Shown here piece after piece: positions 42,969-51,309 of a DNA stretch of 64,000 nt. Source of the stretch: Massilia timonae CCUG 45783. GTDB lineage: Bacteria; Pseudomonadota; Gammaproteobacteria; Burkholderiales; Burkholderiaceae_D. The stretch is from contig NZ_JH992925.1 in NCBI RefSeq assembly GCF_000315425.1, positions 124,001 to 188,000 of the forward strand, given 5' to 3'. The notes beneath the pieces were generated by a model that saw only the letters and a program-made list of their open reading frames with translations, did no database searches and was not told the DNA's origin. A program made the position numbers and the translations under genes. The stretch's first letter is position 1. Every line of letters begins with the position of its first letter.

Positions 42969-43679
42969 ATGCCTAACATCCTTGCTATCGAAACCTCGGC
43001 CGAGCTGGCGTCCTGCGCGCTTCTGGTCGGGGAAAAAGTCATTGAACGTTCGACGCCCGGCGTGCGCAGCCACTCGCAATCGGTCCTGCCCATGGTGCAG
43101 GAACTCTTGAAAGAGGCCGGCATCGCCCTGGCCGACTGCGACGCCATCGCCTTCGGCGCCGGCCCCGGTTCCTTCACCGGCGTGCGCACCGCCTGCGGCG
43201 TGGCCCAGGGCCTGGCCTATGGCGCCAGATTGCCGGTGCTGCCGCTGGTGACCCTGGAAGCGATGGCCGAGGCCTGCCGCGCCGCCACCGGCGCCGATGA
43301 GGTGCTGGCCGTGCTCGACGCGCGCATGGGCGAGGTGTACTGGGCCCAGTACCGCTTCGACGGCGGCAAGTGGCTCGAGGTCGTGGCGCCGGCGCTGTCG
43401 GCGCCGCAGGATGTGACGCCGCTCGCGGCGGAAGGCCTGAGGGCCTGCGGCAACGGCTTCGCCGAGTATGCCGACGCCTTCGCCGGCCAGCCGTTCGCGC
43501 AAGACGCGCTGGCCGACATCATGCCGCACGCGCGCGAGCTGGCGCTGCTGGCGCGCGGCGCGCTGGCGGCCGGGCAGGGCGTGCCCGCGGCCCAGGCCCA
43601 GCCGCTTTACCTGCGCAACAAGGTCGCCTACACCAGCGCCGAGCGCCAGGCGATCAACCAGGCCAAGGCCGGCGCATGA
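42969..43679 (+). CDS. tsaB: TsaB, tRNA threonylcarbamoyladenosine biosynthesis protein
   Basis: A 236-residue ASKHA-fold protein that partners TsaD in the t6A modification of ANN-decoding tRNAs. Diagnostic stretches: ILAIETSAELASCALL at the N-terminus, HSQSVLPMVQELL, and the AFGAGPGSFTGVRTACGVAQGLA block. GGTAAAATAG, a likely -10 region, lies just upstream. The stop overlaps the rimI start by 4 bases; this tsaB-rimI pairing is widespread. Confidence 0.94.
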   Translation: MPNILAIETSAELASCALLVGEKVIERSTPGVRSHSQSVLPMVQELLKEAGIALADCDAIAFGAGPGSFTGVRTACGVAQGLAYGARLPVLPLVTLEAMAEACRAATGADEVLAVLDARMGEVYWAQYRFDGGKWLEVVAPALSAPQDVTPLAAEGLRACGNGFAEYADAFAGQPFAQDALADIMPHARELALLARGALAAGQGVPAAQAQPLYLRNKVAYTSAERQAINQAKAGA

Positions 43680-44143
43680 CGCAGTTGCAGGATACCGGCT
43701 TGAGCCTGGCCCCGATGACGGCGGCCGACGTGGACGAGGTGTGGGCGCTGGAATGCAGTGTCTTTCCCTATCCCTGGAGCCGCGGTAACTTCGTCGACGC
43801 CGTGGCCAGCGGTTACGATTGCTGGACCGTGCGCGACGCTGACGGCGAGCTGGCCGGGTATTATCTGTTGATGTACGCGCTCGACGAGGCGCACCTGCTC
43901 GACGTCGCGGTGGCCGGCAAGCGCCAGCGCCAGGGCCTGGGCCGGCGCCTGCTCTACCAGATCGCGGCGCGCGCGCTCGGTCACGGCATGGCATCGATCC
44001 TGCTCGAGGTGCGGCCGTCGAACGAACGGGCGCTGGAAGTGTATCGGCGGCATGGCTATGTCGAGATCGGCCGCCGCAAGGGCTATTATCCGGCCGGCGC
44101 GGCGGGCCGCGAGGACGCGATCGTGATGAGGCTGGAATTATGA
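43676..44143 (+). CDS. rimI: RimI, ribosomal protein S18 alanine N-acetyltransferase
   Basis: A 155-residue GNAT acetyltransferase for the N-terminal alanine of ribosomal protein S18. Seen: N-terminal ALECSVFPYPWSRGNF, the acetyl-CoA loop VAGKRQRQGLGRRLL, LEVRPSNERALEVYRRHGY and the C-terminal RRKGYYPAG. ATGA overlap with tsaB sets the start, and its stop overlaps the following uracil-DNA glycosylase-type gene, so three or four genes are read as one unit. Confidence 0.93.
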   Translation: MTQLQDTGLSLAPMTAADVDEVWALECSVFPYPWSRGNFVDAVASGYDCWTVRDADGELAGYYLLMYALDEAHLLDVAVAGKRQRQGLGRRLLYQIAARALGHGMASILLEVRPSNERALEVYRRHGYVEIGRRKGYYPAGAAGREDAIVMRLEL

Positions 44144-45033
44144 AGAACGTGAGCCAGCGCGACGCGCTGTTCCTGGCCGAGATGGGCATCGGCCCGCTGT
44201 GGCAGCCGCGCAATGCGCCGGCGGGCGGGGCGGATCCGGTGGCCGAGGCGGCCGTCGTCGAGGCGGCGCCGGAAGCCGCGGAGCCCGCGCCGGCGCCCGT
44301 ATCTGCGTCAATTTCTGCGCCTGCACCAGCGCCGGCACCAGCGCCGGCCGCGCGCGAGCATACGCCGCTATCCGCGCCGCCTTACCGCAATCCGCCGCCG
44401 GTGCAAGATGAATCGGCCTGGGACGACAGCGCCGCGCCCGAGCCGGCGGCGCCCGACGTCGCCAATATGGACTGGGCCGGGCTGCGCCAGGCGATCGCCG
44501 CCTGCAAGGATTGCGCCTGCGGCGCAGGCCGCAAGCCGGTGCACGGCGCCGGTCCGCGCCAGGCGCGCTGGCTGATCGCCGCCGGCACCCCGAGCGCGCT
44601 CGACGAAGAGGCCGGCCAGCCGCTCACGGGCGAGCCCGGCAAGCTGCTCGACAATATGCTGCACGCGGTCGGGCTGTCGCGCGAGCGCGATGCCTACGTC
44701 ACGCCGCTGGTCAAGTGCCGGCCGCTGAACGCGAAGGGCGGCGACCGCGCGCCGACTCCCGGCGAGATTGCCGCCTGCCGTCCCTTCGTCGAACGCGAAC
44801 TGGCGCTCACCGGGGCCACGACCGTGCTGACCCTGGGCCAGGTCGCGACCAACGGCCTGCTGGGCCGCGCGCTGCAGGAGCCGCTGGCCGGCGCCCGTGG
44901 CGAGGTCCATCGCCTGGGCGAGGCACCGCTGGTGGCGACCCTGCATCCGGGCGAACTGCTGCTGCGCGGCGAAAACAAGGCGCTGGCCTGGGCCGACCTG
45001 TGCCGGGCACGCTCCCTTGGACCACGCGACTAG
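44140..45033 (+). CDS. uracil-DNA glycosylase family 4/5-like protein with altered motifs
   Basis: A 297-residue protein: N-terminal 110 residues are an Ala/Pro-rich, poorly conserved arm; the rest is the iron-sulfur uracil-DNA glycosylase fold. Cluster cysteines are present (CKDC early, VKCRP and ACRPF later). The water-activating motif, usually GEAPGxxED, reads AAGTPSALDEE here, and the HPxxLL loop reads HPGELL, so glycosylase activity is uncertain. Coupled to rimI by a 4-base overlap and to the DUF1853 gene by 17 bases. Confidence 0.82.
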   Translation: MKNVSQRDALFLAEMGIGPLWQPRNAPAGGADPVAEAAVVEAAPEAAEPAPAPVSASISAPAPAPAPAPAAREHTPLSAPPYRNPPPVQDESAWDDSAAPEPAAPDVANMDWAGLRQAIAACKDCACGAGRKPVHGAGPRQARWLIAAGTPSALDEEAGQPLTGEPGKLLDNMLHAVGLSRERDAYVTPLVKCRPLNAKGGDRAPTPGEIAACRPFVERELALTGATTVLTLGQVATNGLLGRALQEPLAGARGEVHRLGEAPLVATLHPGELLLRGENKALAWADLCRARSLGPRD

Positions 45034-45994
45034 CACCTACCAGGCGACCTTCCACCGCCGCTGGGGCCACCTGCGGCGGGCCCCGGTGCGCGCGCTGGCC
45101 TGGCTGCTCGATTCTCCCGACCTGCTGGACGTCGATGCCCCGGCGTGGGCGGGGCGCATCGCTGCGCTCGGCCCGGTCACCCCCGGCGTGGCCGACTGGC
45201 TGGCGCAACTCGACCAGGACCCGTCCAGGCTGGCGGCGGCGCTGGGCGACAAGACCTACACCCGCCTCGGGCTGTACGCCGAAAAGCTGATGGCCTTCTA
45301 TTTCGCCGAGCAGGGCCGCCTGGTGCGCCACGGCCTGCAGGTGCGCGCCGCCCGCAACGACACGGTGGGCGAGTTCGACTTCCTGCTCGAGCGCGGGCCG
45401 GATGCGCTGACGCATATCGAGTTCGCCACCAAGTTCTACCTGCTCGATGGCGGCGCTTCTAATGAATTCGACGCCCTCGTGGGCCCCAACCTGGCCGACA
45501 GCCTGGGCCTCAAGATGCGCAAGGTATTCGAGCGCCAGCTCGCACTGGGCGATCACCCGGCGGCGCAGGCGCTGCTGCCGCTTCCCGTGACCCAGGCGCA
45601 AGCCCTGATCAAGGGCTGGCTGTTCTACCCGTCCGGCAGCTGGCCGGCAATGCAGGGCATCACGGCCGGCCACTGCCGCGGCTTCTGGTGCGCCCTCGAC
45701 GAACTGGACGCCATCCCCGGCGAGGAGTTCCTGATCCTGCCCAAGCTGGAATGGCTGGCGCCATATCTGGCGCAAGCACCTGCGCAGTCGTCCGACCGGC
45801 TCCTGACCCGCCCCCAACTCGGCGCCACGCTGGCGCAAGCCTTCGACACATCCAGCACGCCGGTACTGGTAGCGATCGTGCGCCGCCAGGGCGATCTCAT
45901 CGAAGAAGCCGAACGCGGCTTCATCGTCCCCAACGACTGGCGCACCCGCGCCGCCCAAGCGCGCCTGGCGAAACCGCTCCACCCCTCTCCATGA
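45017..45994 (+). CDS. DUF1853 family protein
   Basis: About 325 residues, soluble, of the DUF1853 family (PD-(D/E)XK-like core predicted for relatives, unproven). Conserved stretches: RLGLYAEKLMAFYF, VGEFDFLLE and THIEFATKFYLL, an acidic/Lys pattern that resembles a nuclease active site. No ATG is available near the N-terminus. The TTG at 45017, inside the end of the upstream gene, is the best start before the family sequence (TYQATFHRRWGHLRRAPVRA). Its stop codon ends on the first base of a repeat element. Confidence 0.78.
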   Translation: MDHATSTYQATFHRRWGHLRRAPVRALAWLLDSPDLLDVDAPAWAGRIAALGPVTPGVADWLAQLDQDPSRLAAALGDKTYTRLGLYAEKLMAFYFAEQGRLVRHGLQVRAARNDTVGEFDFLLERGPDALTHIEFATKFYLLDGGASNEFDALVGPNLADSLGLKMRKVFERQLALGDHPAAQALLPLPVTQAQALIKGWLFYPSGSWPAMQGITAGHCRGFWCALDELDAIPGEEFLILPKLEWLAPYLAQAPAQSSDRLLTRPQLGATLAQAFDTSSTPVLVAIVRRQGDLIEEAERGFIVPNDWRTRAAQARLAKPLHPSP

Positions 45995-46020
45995 GGGTCA
46001 GTGTCGAATTGTTTGACAAC
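45994..46020 (+). repeat. 27-bp repeat, left outer arm
   Basis: AGGGTCAGTGTCGAATTGTT plus TGACAAC. It is repeated perfectly in inverted orientation at 46411-46437. Begins at the last base of the DUF1853 stop codon. Confidence 0.85.
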
Positions 46021-46122
46021 TTTCCAGAATCCCCAGTAATTCGCCCCCGAGTCGCGCCTTTTCAGGTGTCAAACTCGACAGTAAACAATGAGGGTCGGAG
46101 TCGAATTGTTTGGCAACTTTGA

Positions 46123-46310
46123 GGAATTGCCCAATAAATCAACTCTGACCCTGATTCTTTTTTTGCCAGTTGGATCTGTTTAAGTGGAGGTATGGCAACG
46201 AATGCGGAGACTGCCGAACAGCAGAGGAATGCGCTGAAGAGGAACTGCCTGTCTGCCCCAAATTTCGTTGCAAAATAATTAGGGTCAGAGTCGATTTATT
46301 GAGCAATTCC
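46123..46310. repeat. inner inverted repeat pair, 30-bp arms
   Basis: Arms 46123-46152 and 46281-46310 are inverted copies with two mismatches, enclosing 128 bases. The enclosed part has lower GC than its surroundings and a run of T at 46157-46163; no gene is supported in it. Confidence 0.75.
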
Positions 46311-46410
46311 CCACGCCAGCGAGCAATCCGGGACAGAGTGCGCTGCCCGAGCAAGTGCGTATGGTAATCAGCCGCCTTGTTCGCGCGCCGAGCAATAGCT
46401 GGCGCGAAAC

Positions 46411-46437
46411 GTTGTCAAACAATTCGACACTGACCCT
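46411..46437 (-). repeat. 27-bp repeat, right outer arm
   Basis: Exact reverse complement of 45994-46020. It ends 24 bases before the lplT stop, so lplT transcripts run into it. Confidence 0.85.
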
Positions 46438-46461
46438 GATTTCCCTGATTTGAGCCGGAGG

Positions 46462-47721
46462 TCAGTGCTTGCCTTCGCCGATCAGTCCGAGCGAATCGTG
46501 TTCGCGCTGGTTGAGGGTATGGCGGCGCTGGATCAGGAGCATGATGCCGGCGACCGACAGGCCGAAGATGACGATGATGATGTTCAGGTCCAGGTTCAGC
46601 GTGATCATGATCGCGTAGGCGGCCAGCATCACCAGGATCGACAGGTTTTCGTTGAAGTTCTGCACCGCGATCGAGTGGCCCGCGCTCATCAGGACGTGGC
46701 CGCGGTGCTGCAGCAGCGCGTTCATCGGCACCACGAAGAAGCCCGACAGGAAGCCGATCAGGGCCAGCAGCGGATAGGCCACCGTCACCGAGGTCACGAA
46801 CACCATGCTGGTCACGACCAGGCCCATGATGATGCCCATCGGGATCACGGTCAGCGACTTGCGCAGCGGGATCATGCGCGCCGCCATCGCCGCGCCCAGC
46901 GCCACGCCGATCGCGACCACGCCGATCAGGTTCGTCGCCTTGTCCAGTGGCATGCCGAGCGAGCGCTCGGCCCATTTCAGCACGATGAATTGCAGGGTCG
47001 CGCCGGCGCCCCAGAACAAGGTCGTCACCGCCAGCGAAATCTGGCCCAGCTTGTCGCGCCACAAGGTGGCCGAGCAGTTGGCGAAATCGGCGATCAGCTT
47101 GGCCGGATTGCGTTCCTGGTGCTCGTAGCGGGCGCCGGTGTCCGGGATGCGCAGGTTGAACAGGGCGGCCAGGATATAGATGCCGACCACCACCGCCATC
47201 GCGGCTTCGGCGCCGCTCGTGATGCCCAGGCCGGCGAAGGCGTCGAACGATAGCAGGAAGGCCGTGCCGCGCTCGCTCACCAGCGTGCCGCCGAGGACGG
47301 TGCCGAGGATGATCGACATCACCGTCAGTCCCTCGATCCAGCCATTGGCGGGCACGAGTTTTTCGGGCGGCAGCAGTTCGGTCAGGATGCCGTACTTGGC
47401 GGGCGAATACACGGCCGCGCCGAAGCCGACCACGGCATAGGCGAGCAGGGGATGGACGGTGAAGAACATCAGGGCGCAGCCGATGACCTTGATGATGTTC
47501 GCGATGAACATCACGCGCCCCTTGGGCAGCGAATCGGCGAAGGCGCCCACGAAAGCGGCGAGCAGGACGTAGAACAGCACGAATGACAGCTTCAGCAACG
47601 GAGTCAGCGATGCCGGGGCGTCCATTGCGACGAGCAGGCTGATCGCGACAAACAGGAGCGCGTTATCCGCCAGCGACGAGAAGAACTGCGCCGCCATGAT
47701 GGTATAGAAACCACGGTTCAT
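46462..47721 (-). CDS. lplT: LplT-type lysophospholipid transporter (MFS)
   Basis: A 419-residue major facilitator permease that flips lysophospholipids across the inner membrane for re-acylation. Typical opening MNRGFYTIMAAQFFSSLADNA, then AFADSLPKGRVM (the MFS A-loop), YSPAKYGILTELLPPEKLVPANG and FNENLSILVMLAAYA. About twelve hydrophobic helices. The start at 47721 fits the family; the frame is open upstream without similarity. The acyltransferase partner Aas is not in the window. Divergent from alr, an arrangement common in Burkholderiales. Confidence 0.9.
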   Translation of the reverse strand: MNRGFYTIMAAQFFSSLADNALLFVAISLLVAMDAPASLTPLLKLSFVLFYVLLAAFVGAFADSLPKGRVMFIANIIKVIGCALMFFTVHPLLAYAVVGFGAAVYSPAKYGILTELLPPEKLVPANGWIEGLTVMSIILGTVLGGTLVSERGTAFLLSFDAFAGLGITSGAEAAMAVVVGIYILAALFNLRIPDTGARYEHQERNPAKLIADFANCSATLWRDKLGQISLAVTTLFWGAGATLQFIVLKWAERSLGMPLDKATNLIGVVAIGVALGAAMAARMIPLRKSLTVIPMGIIMGLVVTSMVFVTSVTVAYPLLALIGFLSGFFVVPMNALLQHRGHVLMSAGHSIAVQNFNENLSILVMLAAYAIMITLNLDLNIIIVIFGLSVAGIMLLIQRRHTLNQREHDSLGLIGEGKH

Positions 47722-47818
47722 TCGAGAATTCACAAATCTGGTCCGGGTTGCTTTATACCATGAATGCATAGACCGGCGAAACCGGAAACGCGGCCACGGC
47801 GGCGGCGCGCGGCCCGCT

Positions 47819-47851
47819 CCGGTAAAATAGGCACTTGACGTTTTATACCGG
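47819..47851. promoter_or_regulatory. inverted repeat in the lplT-alr divergent promoter
   Basis: CCGGTA at 47819-47824 and TACCGG at 47846-47851 form a perfect 6-bp dyad with 21 bases between. TAAAAT and TTTTATA, both possible -10 elements for opposite directions, lie just inside each arm, so the dyad may be two face-to-face promoters instead of an operator. Confidence 0.35.
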
Positions 47852-47880
47852 ATTCCCTCCGTTTTTCTTAAAAGATTGCC

Positions 47881-48987
47881 ATGCCGCGTCCGCTCTTCGC
47901 CACCATCCACCTCGATTCCATGCAACACAATCTGGCCCGGGCGCGCAGCTGCGCGCCGCTGGCGAAGATCTGGGCCGTCGTCAAGGCCGATGCCTACGGC
48001 CACGGCCTGGAACGCGCGCTGCGCGGCTTCGCCACCGCCGACGGCCTGGCGCTGGTCGAGCTGGAAAGCGCGATCCGCCTGCGCGAACTCGGCTGGATCA
48101 AGCCGATTCTTTTATTAGAGGGATTCTTCGAAGCGGCCGACGTGCCCATGCTGGCCGAGCACAATATCGCCACTGCCGTGCACAGCATCGAGCAGGTCAA
48201 GCTGCTGGAGTACACCCAGCTGTACCGCCCGATCGACGTCTACCTCAAGATGAACACCGGGATGAACCGCCTGGGCTTTCCGCCCGCCGAGTACGCCGCC
48301 GCCTGGCAGCGCCTGCGCGCGATCCGCGACGTGCGCTCGATCACCCACATGACCCATTTCGCCAATGCCGATGAACTCGAACATCCGCGCCTGACGATCG
48401 CCGAGCAGGTGCGGCGCTTCCAGCTGGGCGCCGCCGACCTGGCCGGCGAGCGCAGCCTGTCGAACTCGGGCGGCGTGCTGCACCAGGCCGAACTGGCCGA
48501 CCAGTTGTCGAACGACTGGGTCCGGCCCGGCATCATGCTGTACGGCGGCACGCCGGGCGGCCGCAGCGCCCAGGATTTCGGCCTGCGTCCCACCATGACC
48601 CTGCGCTCGGAAGTGATCGGCATCCAGCACATCGGGCCGGGCGACACGGTCGGCTACGGCAGCCGCTTCGAGGCCGATGGGCCGATGACGATCGGCGTGG
48701 TGGCCTGCGGCTATGCCGACGGCTATCCGCGCAGCGCGCCGCACGGCACGCCGGTGATCGTCGACGGCGTGCGCACGACCCTGGTCGGCCGGGTCTCGAT
48801 GGACATGATGACCGTCGATCTCACACCTGTCCCCAACGCCCGCATCGGCAGCAAGGTCACCCTGTGGGGCGACGGGTTGCCGATCGACGACGTGGCCCAG
48901 GCCGCCGGCACCATCGGCTACGAGCTGATGTGCGCGCTGGCGCCGCGCGTGCGCGTGACCGAAGGCCGTCTCGGCACCGACGGTTGA
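47881..48987 (+). CDS. alr: alanine racemase
   Basis: A 368-residue PLP enzyme making D-alanine for peptidoglycan. The cofactor Lys35 lies in AVVKADAYGHG, the phosphate/substrate region in KMNTGMNRLGF, and the second catalytic base Tyr in VGYGSRFEA (about 262). SNSGGVLH and PGIMLYGG are also conserved. Followed after 31 bases by radA on the same strand, probably one transcript. Confidence 0.95.
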   Translation: MPRPLFATIHLDSMQHNLARARSCAPLAKIWAVVKADAYGHGLERALRGFATADGLALVELESAIRLRELGWIKPILLLEGFFEAADVPMLAEHNIATAVHSIEQVKLLEYTQLYRPIDVYLKMNTGMNRLGFPPAEYAAAWQRLRAIRDVRSITHMTHFANADELEHPRLTIAEQVRRFQLGAADLAGERSLSNSGGVLHQAELADQLSNDWVRPGIMLYGGTPGGRSAQDFGLRPTMTLRSEVIGIQHIGPGDTVGYGSRFEADGPMTIGVVACGYADGYPRSAPHGTPVIVDGVRTTLVGRVSMDMMTVDLTPVPNARIGSKVTLWGDGLPIDDVAQAAGTIGYELMCALAPRVRVTEGRLGTDG

Positions 48988-49018
48988 ACAGCGGCCCGAC
49001 CAACCCCATATCCATACG

Positions 49019-50395
49019 ATGGCAAAAGCAAAAACCAATTACACCTGCAGCGAGTGCGGCGCGATCGCCAGCCGCTGGACCGGCCAGTGCGCCGACTGCA
49101 AGGCCTGGAACACGATGGTCGAGACGGTCGTCGACACGCCCGGCGTCAACCGCATGTCGCAGACCCCGCACCGCAGCCTGGCGCAGACCGCGCCGGTGCT
49201 GTCGCTGGCCGACATCGAGGCGATCGACGTGCCGCGCTTCGGCACCGGCATCGAGGAATTCGACCGCGTGCTGGGCGGCGGCCTGGTGGCCGGCGGCGTG
49301 GTCCTGATCGGCGGCGATCCCGGCATCGGCAAGTCGACCCTGCTGTTGCAGGCGCTGTCGAGCCTGTCGCTGGTCCGCAGCACGCTCTACGTCAGCGGCG
49401 AGGAATCCGGCGCCCAGATCGCGCTGCGCGCGCGCCGCCTGGCGGTGGACGCCAAGGAACTCAAGTTGCAGGCCGAGATCCAGCTCGAGAAAATCCTCGG
49501 CACCATCGCCGACCTCAAGCCCGACGTGGTGGTGATCGACTCGATCCAGACCATGTATTCGGATGCGCTCACCTCGGCCCCCGGCTCGGTGGCCCAGGTG
49601 CGCGAATGCGCGGCCCAGCTCACGCGGGTGGCCAAGCAGACCGGCGTGACCATGATCCTGGTCGGCCACGTCACCAAGGAAGGCGCGCTGGCCGGCCCGC
49701 GCGTGCTGGAACACATCGTCGACACCGTGCTGTACTTCGAAGGCGACACCCAATCGAGCTACCGCCTGGTGCGGGCGATCAAGAACCGCTTCGGCGCGGT
49801 GAACGAGCTGGGCGTGTTCGCGATGACCGAGAAGGGCCTGAAGGGCGTCTCGAATCCTTCCGCGCTGTTCCTGTCGCAGCACGACAGCCAGGTGCCGGGC
49901 TCCTGCGTGATGGTGACGCAGGAGGGAACAAGACCGCTGTTAGTCGAAATTCAAGCGCTGGTCGACACCAGCCACCTGCCCAACGCGCGCCGCCTGTCGG
50001 TCGGCCTGGAACAGAACCGCCTGGCGATGCTGCTGGCGGTCCTGCACCGCCACGCCGGCATCGCGGCCTTCGACCAGGACGTGTTCATCAATGCGGTCGG
50101 CGGCGTCAAGATCACCGAACCGGCGGCCGACCTGGCCGTGCTGCTGGCGATCAACTCGTCGATGCGCAACAAGCCGCTGCCGCGCGGGCTGGTGGTGTTC
50201 GGCGAGGTCGGCCTGGCCGGCGAGATCCGGCCGGCGCCGCGCGGCCAGGAGCGCTTGCGCGAAGCGGCCAAGCTGGGCTTCTCGCTGGCGCTGATCCCGA
50301 AAGCGAATGCGCCGAAGGCCAAGATCGAGGGCATGAACATCATCGCCGTCGAGCGCATCGAGGAGGCGTTCAGCAAGTTGCGCGAGATCGACTGA
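49019..50395 (+). CDS. radA: RadA, DNA repair / recombination branch-migration protein
   Basis: A 458-residue RecA-like ATPase. N-terminal zinc finger with Cys10, Cys13, Cys24 and Cys27 (CSECG...CADC), Walker A GGDPGIGKST, the RadA-specific KNRFG motif (about 257), Walker B-like VVVIDSIQT, and a C-terminal Lon-protease-like domain (VFINAVGGVKI, PRGLVVFGEVGLAGEIR). Promotes branch migration after strand invasion. Confidence 0.95.
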   Translation: MAKAKTNYTCSECGAIASRWTGQCADCKAWNTMVETVVDTPGVNRMSQTPHRSLAQTAPVLSLADIEAIDVPRFGTGIEEFDRVLGGGLVAGGVVLIGGDPGIGKSTLLLQALSSLSLVRSTLYVSGEESGAQIALRARRLAVDAKELKLQAEIQLEKILGTIADLKPDVVVIDSIQTMYSDALTSAPGSVAQVRECAAQLTRVAKQTGVTMILVGHVTKEGALAGPRVLEHIVDTVLYFEGDTQSSYRLVRAIKNRFGAVNELGVFAMTEKGLKGVSNPSALFLSQHDSQVPGSCVMVTQEGTRPLLVEIQALVDTSHLPNARRLSVGLEQNRLAMLLAVLHRHAGIAAFDQDVFINAVGGVKITEPAADLAVLLAINSSMRNKPLPRGLVVFGEVGLAGEIRPAPRGQERLREAAKLGFSLALIPKANAPKAKIEGMNIIAVERIEEAFSKLREID

Positions 50396-50485
50396 CGGTC
50401 AGATCCTGGCGGGCTGGGCCGTTGGCTGTCGGATTTCCTGGAAGATTCTATAATTGTGTCTTGTTCACTGTATTCGGGTAAACAC

Positions 50486-50806
50486 GTGTATCAAGACCAA
50501 AGGAAATCTCCACGCAAGGTGTACCGCACCAAGGCCATGCTCGCCATGGACGGCCAGCCGCCGATCGGCGGCAAGACCACCGACGTCGGCGCCAGCGGCG
50601 TGAGCATCAGTGTCGGCGATCCGCTGGCGGTCGGGCAGGCCGGCCAGTTGGCCTTCGACCTGTTGGTCGAGGGCAGCTTCGTCACCATCAATACCCGGGC
50701 CAAGGTGTCGTACTGCATCTTCAGCAGCGGCGAGTTCAAGGTCGGTTTCCAGTTCCTGCAGCCCGACCTGGCCGCGGTGACGGCGCTGGCGCGTTTCATG
50801 CGGTAA
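50486..50806 (+). CDS. PilZ-domain protein (probable c-di-GMP receptor)
   Basis: A single-domain PilZ protein, 106 residues from the GTG at 50486 (MYQDQRKSPRKVYRTKAML). The RxxxR motif is present (RKSPR); the second motif, normally (D/N)xSxxG, reads DVGASG, with Gly for Ser. Binding is plausible but may be weaker. An earlier in-frame GTG at 50456 (ten more residues) has GGAAG about eleven bases upstream and is an alternative start. It is downstream of radA. Third c-di-GMP-related type in the window after the GGDEF/EAL proteins. Confidence 0.75.
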   Translation: MYQDQRKSPRKVYRTKAMLAMDGQPPIGGKTTDVGASGVSISVGDPLAVGQAGQLAFDLLVEGSFVTINTRAKVSYCIFSSGEFKVGFQFLQPDLAAVTALARFMR

Positions 50807-50910
50807 CGGTGGCGGCAGCGCCAGGCCGATGACAGCGCCTGGTATACGACAAGCGGCGAGCGCCATCGGTCTCGCCGCCTGCTGTATTGGCCCACTGAGC
50901 GGGCCATTCG

Positions 50911-51027
50911 CTATTCGTGATAGCGGTCGTGCAAATCGCTGGAACTGCCGCGGATCTCCTGGTAGATCTCGAACGCCACGAGGGCGGCCAATCCGCTCAG
51001 AATCCCCATCACCATCAGATCTAACAT
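50911..51027 (-). CDS. putative 38-aa single-span membrane peptide
   Basis: ATG TTA GAT CTG ... GAA TAG encodes a 38-residue peptide: a hydrophobic segment (LMVMGILSGLAALVAFEIYQ) followed by a charged tail (EIRGSSSDLHDRYHE). The hydrophobic-then-amphipathic pattern is typical of small inner-membrane peptides. GAGAGG lies about 11 bases before the ATG, a bit far. It is encoded divergently from pstS, with the pho boxes between them. Confidence 0.45.
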   Translation of the reverse strand: MLDLMVMGILSGLAALVAFEIYQEIRGSSSDLHDRYHE

Positions 51028-51194
51028 TAAAACCAAACGCCTCTCGGCATCCCCTCCATGTCATGACTACCCTTTCAGGATAGCAGGCAATGGTGTATTT
51101 ACAAGCTCCATGGTGCGGAACATGACATTATTCGGCTGACGCCGATGTCCATCCGCGCGCCGCGCTGTGCCCAGGGATGACATCCTTGCGCGCG

Positions 51195-51256
51195 TGTCAT
51201 GTTCATGTCACATTCGCCAAATATGTCATGAACCTGTCATATTCGCCCGTTAGACT
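51195..51256 (+). promoter_or_regulatory. tandem pho boxes and -10 of pstS
   Basis: TGTCA repeats at 51195, 51206, 51224 and 51235 form two pairs, each with the 11-bp period of PhoB sites. TAGACT at 51251-51256 follows the last repeat by the spacing expected for a PhoB-activated promoter lacking a -35. The pstS ATG is 54 bases downstream. Confidence 0.85.
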
Positions 51257-51309
51257 GCGCAGCATCGTCAGCGGGATCGTCCCGTGGTGTCACTTCCAAA
51301 GGATCCGAT

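Larger units (their letters stand above)
45995..46461. mobile_element. cluster of nested inverted repeats (REP/MITE-like)
   Basis: The 467 bases between DUF1853 and lplT hold five copies of an AGGGTCAG(A/T)GTCGA-type motif: forward at 45994-46020, 46091-46117 and 46281-46310, reverse at 46123-46152 and 46411-46437. The outer pair is a perfect 27-bp inverted repeat; 46123-46152 and 46281-46310 match at 28 of 30 positions. No transposase gene is present. Similar motifs are associated with REP-associated tyrosine transposases, so this is probably a decayed or non-autonomous array of that kind. Confidence 0.65.
50807..51309. other. intergenic region: hairpins, small ORF and pstS control region
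   Basis: From left to right: two GC-rich hairpins (GCGGCGAG/CTCGCCGC at 50853-50878 and TGGCCC/GGGCCA at 50888-50906, neither with a T run) that could end convergent transcripts; a 38-codon minus-strand frame (50911-51027); and the pho boxes and -10 of pstS (51195-51256). The stretch 51028-51190 holds nothing recognised. Confidence 0.6.

Noticed and set aside
46153..46280. Transposase or peptide gene inside the inverted-repeat cluster
   Set aside because: Only short frames exist (for example one starting at 46170); none resembles a transposase.
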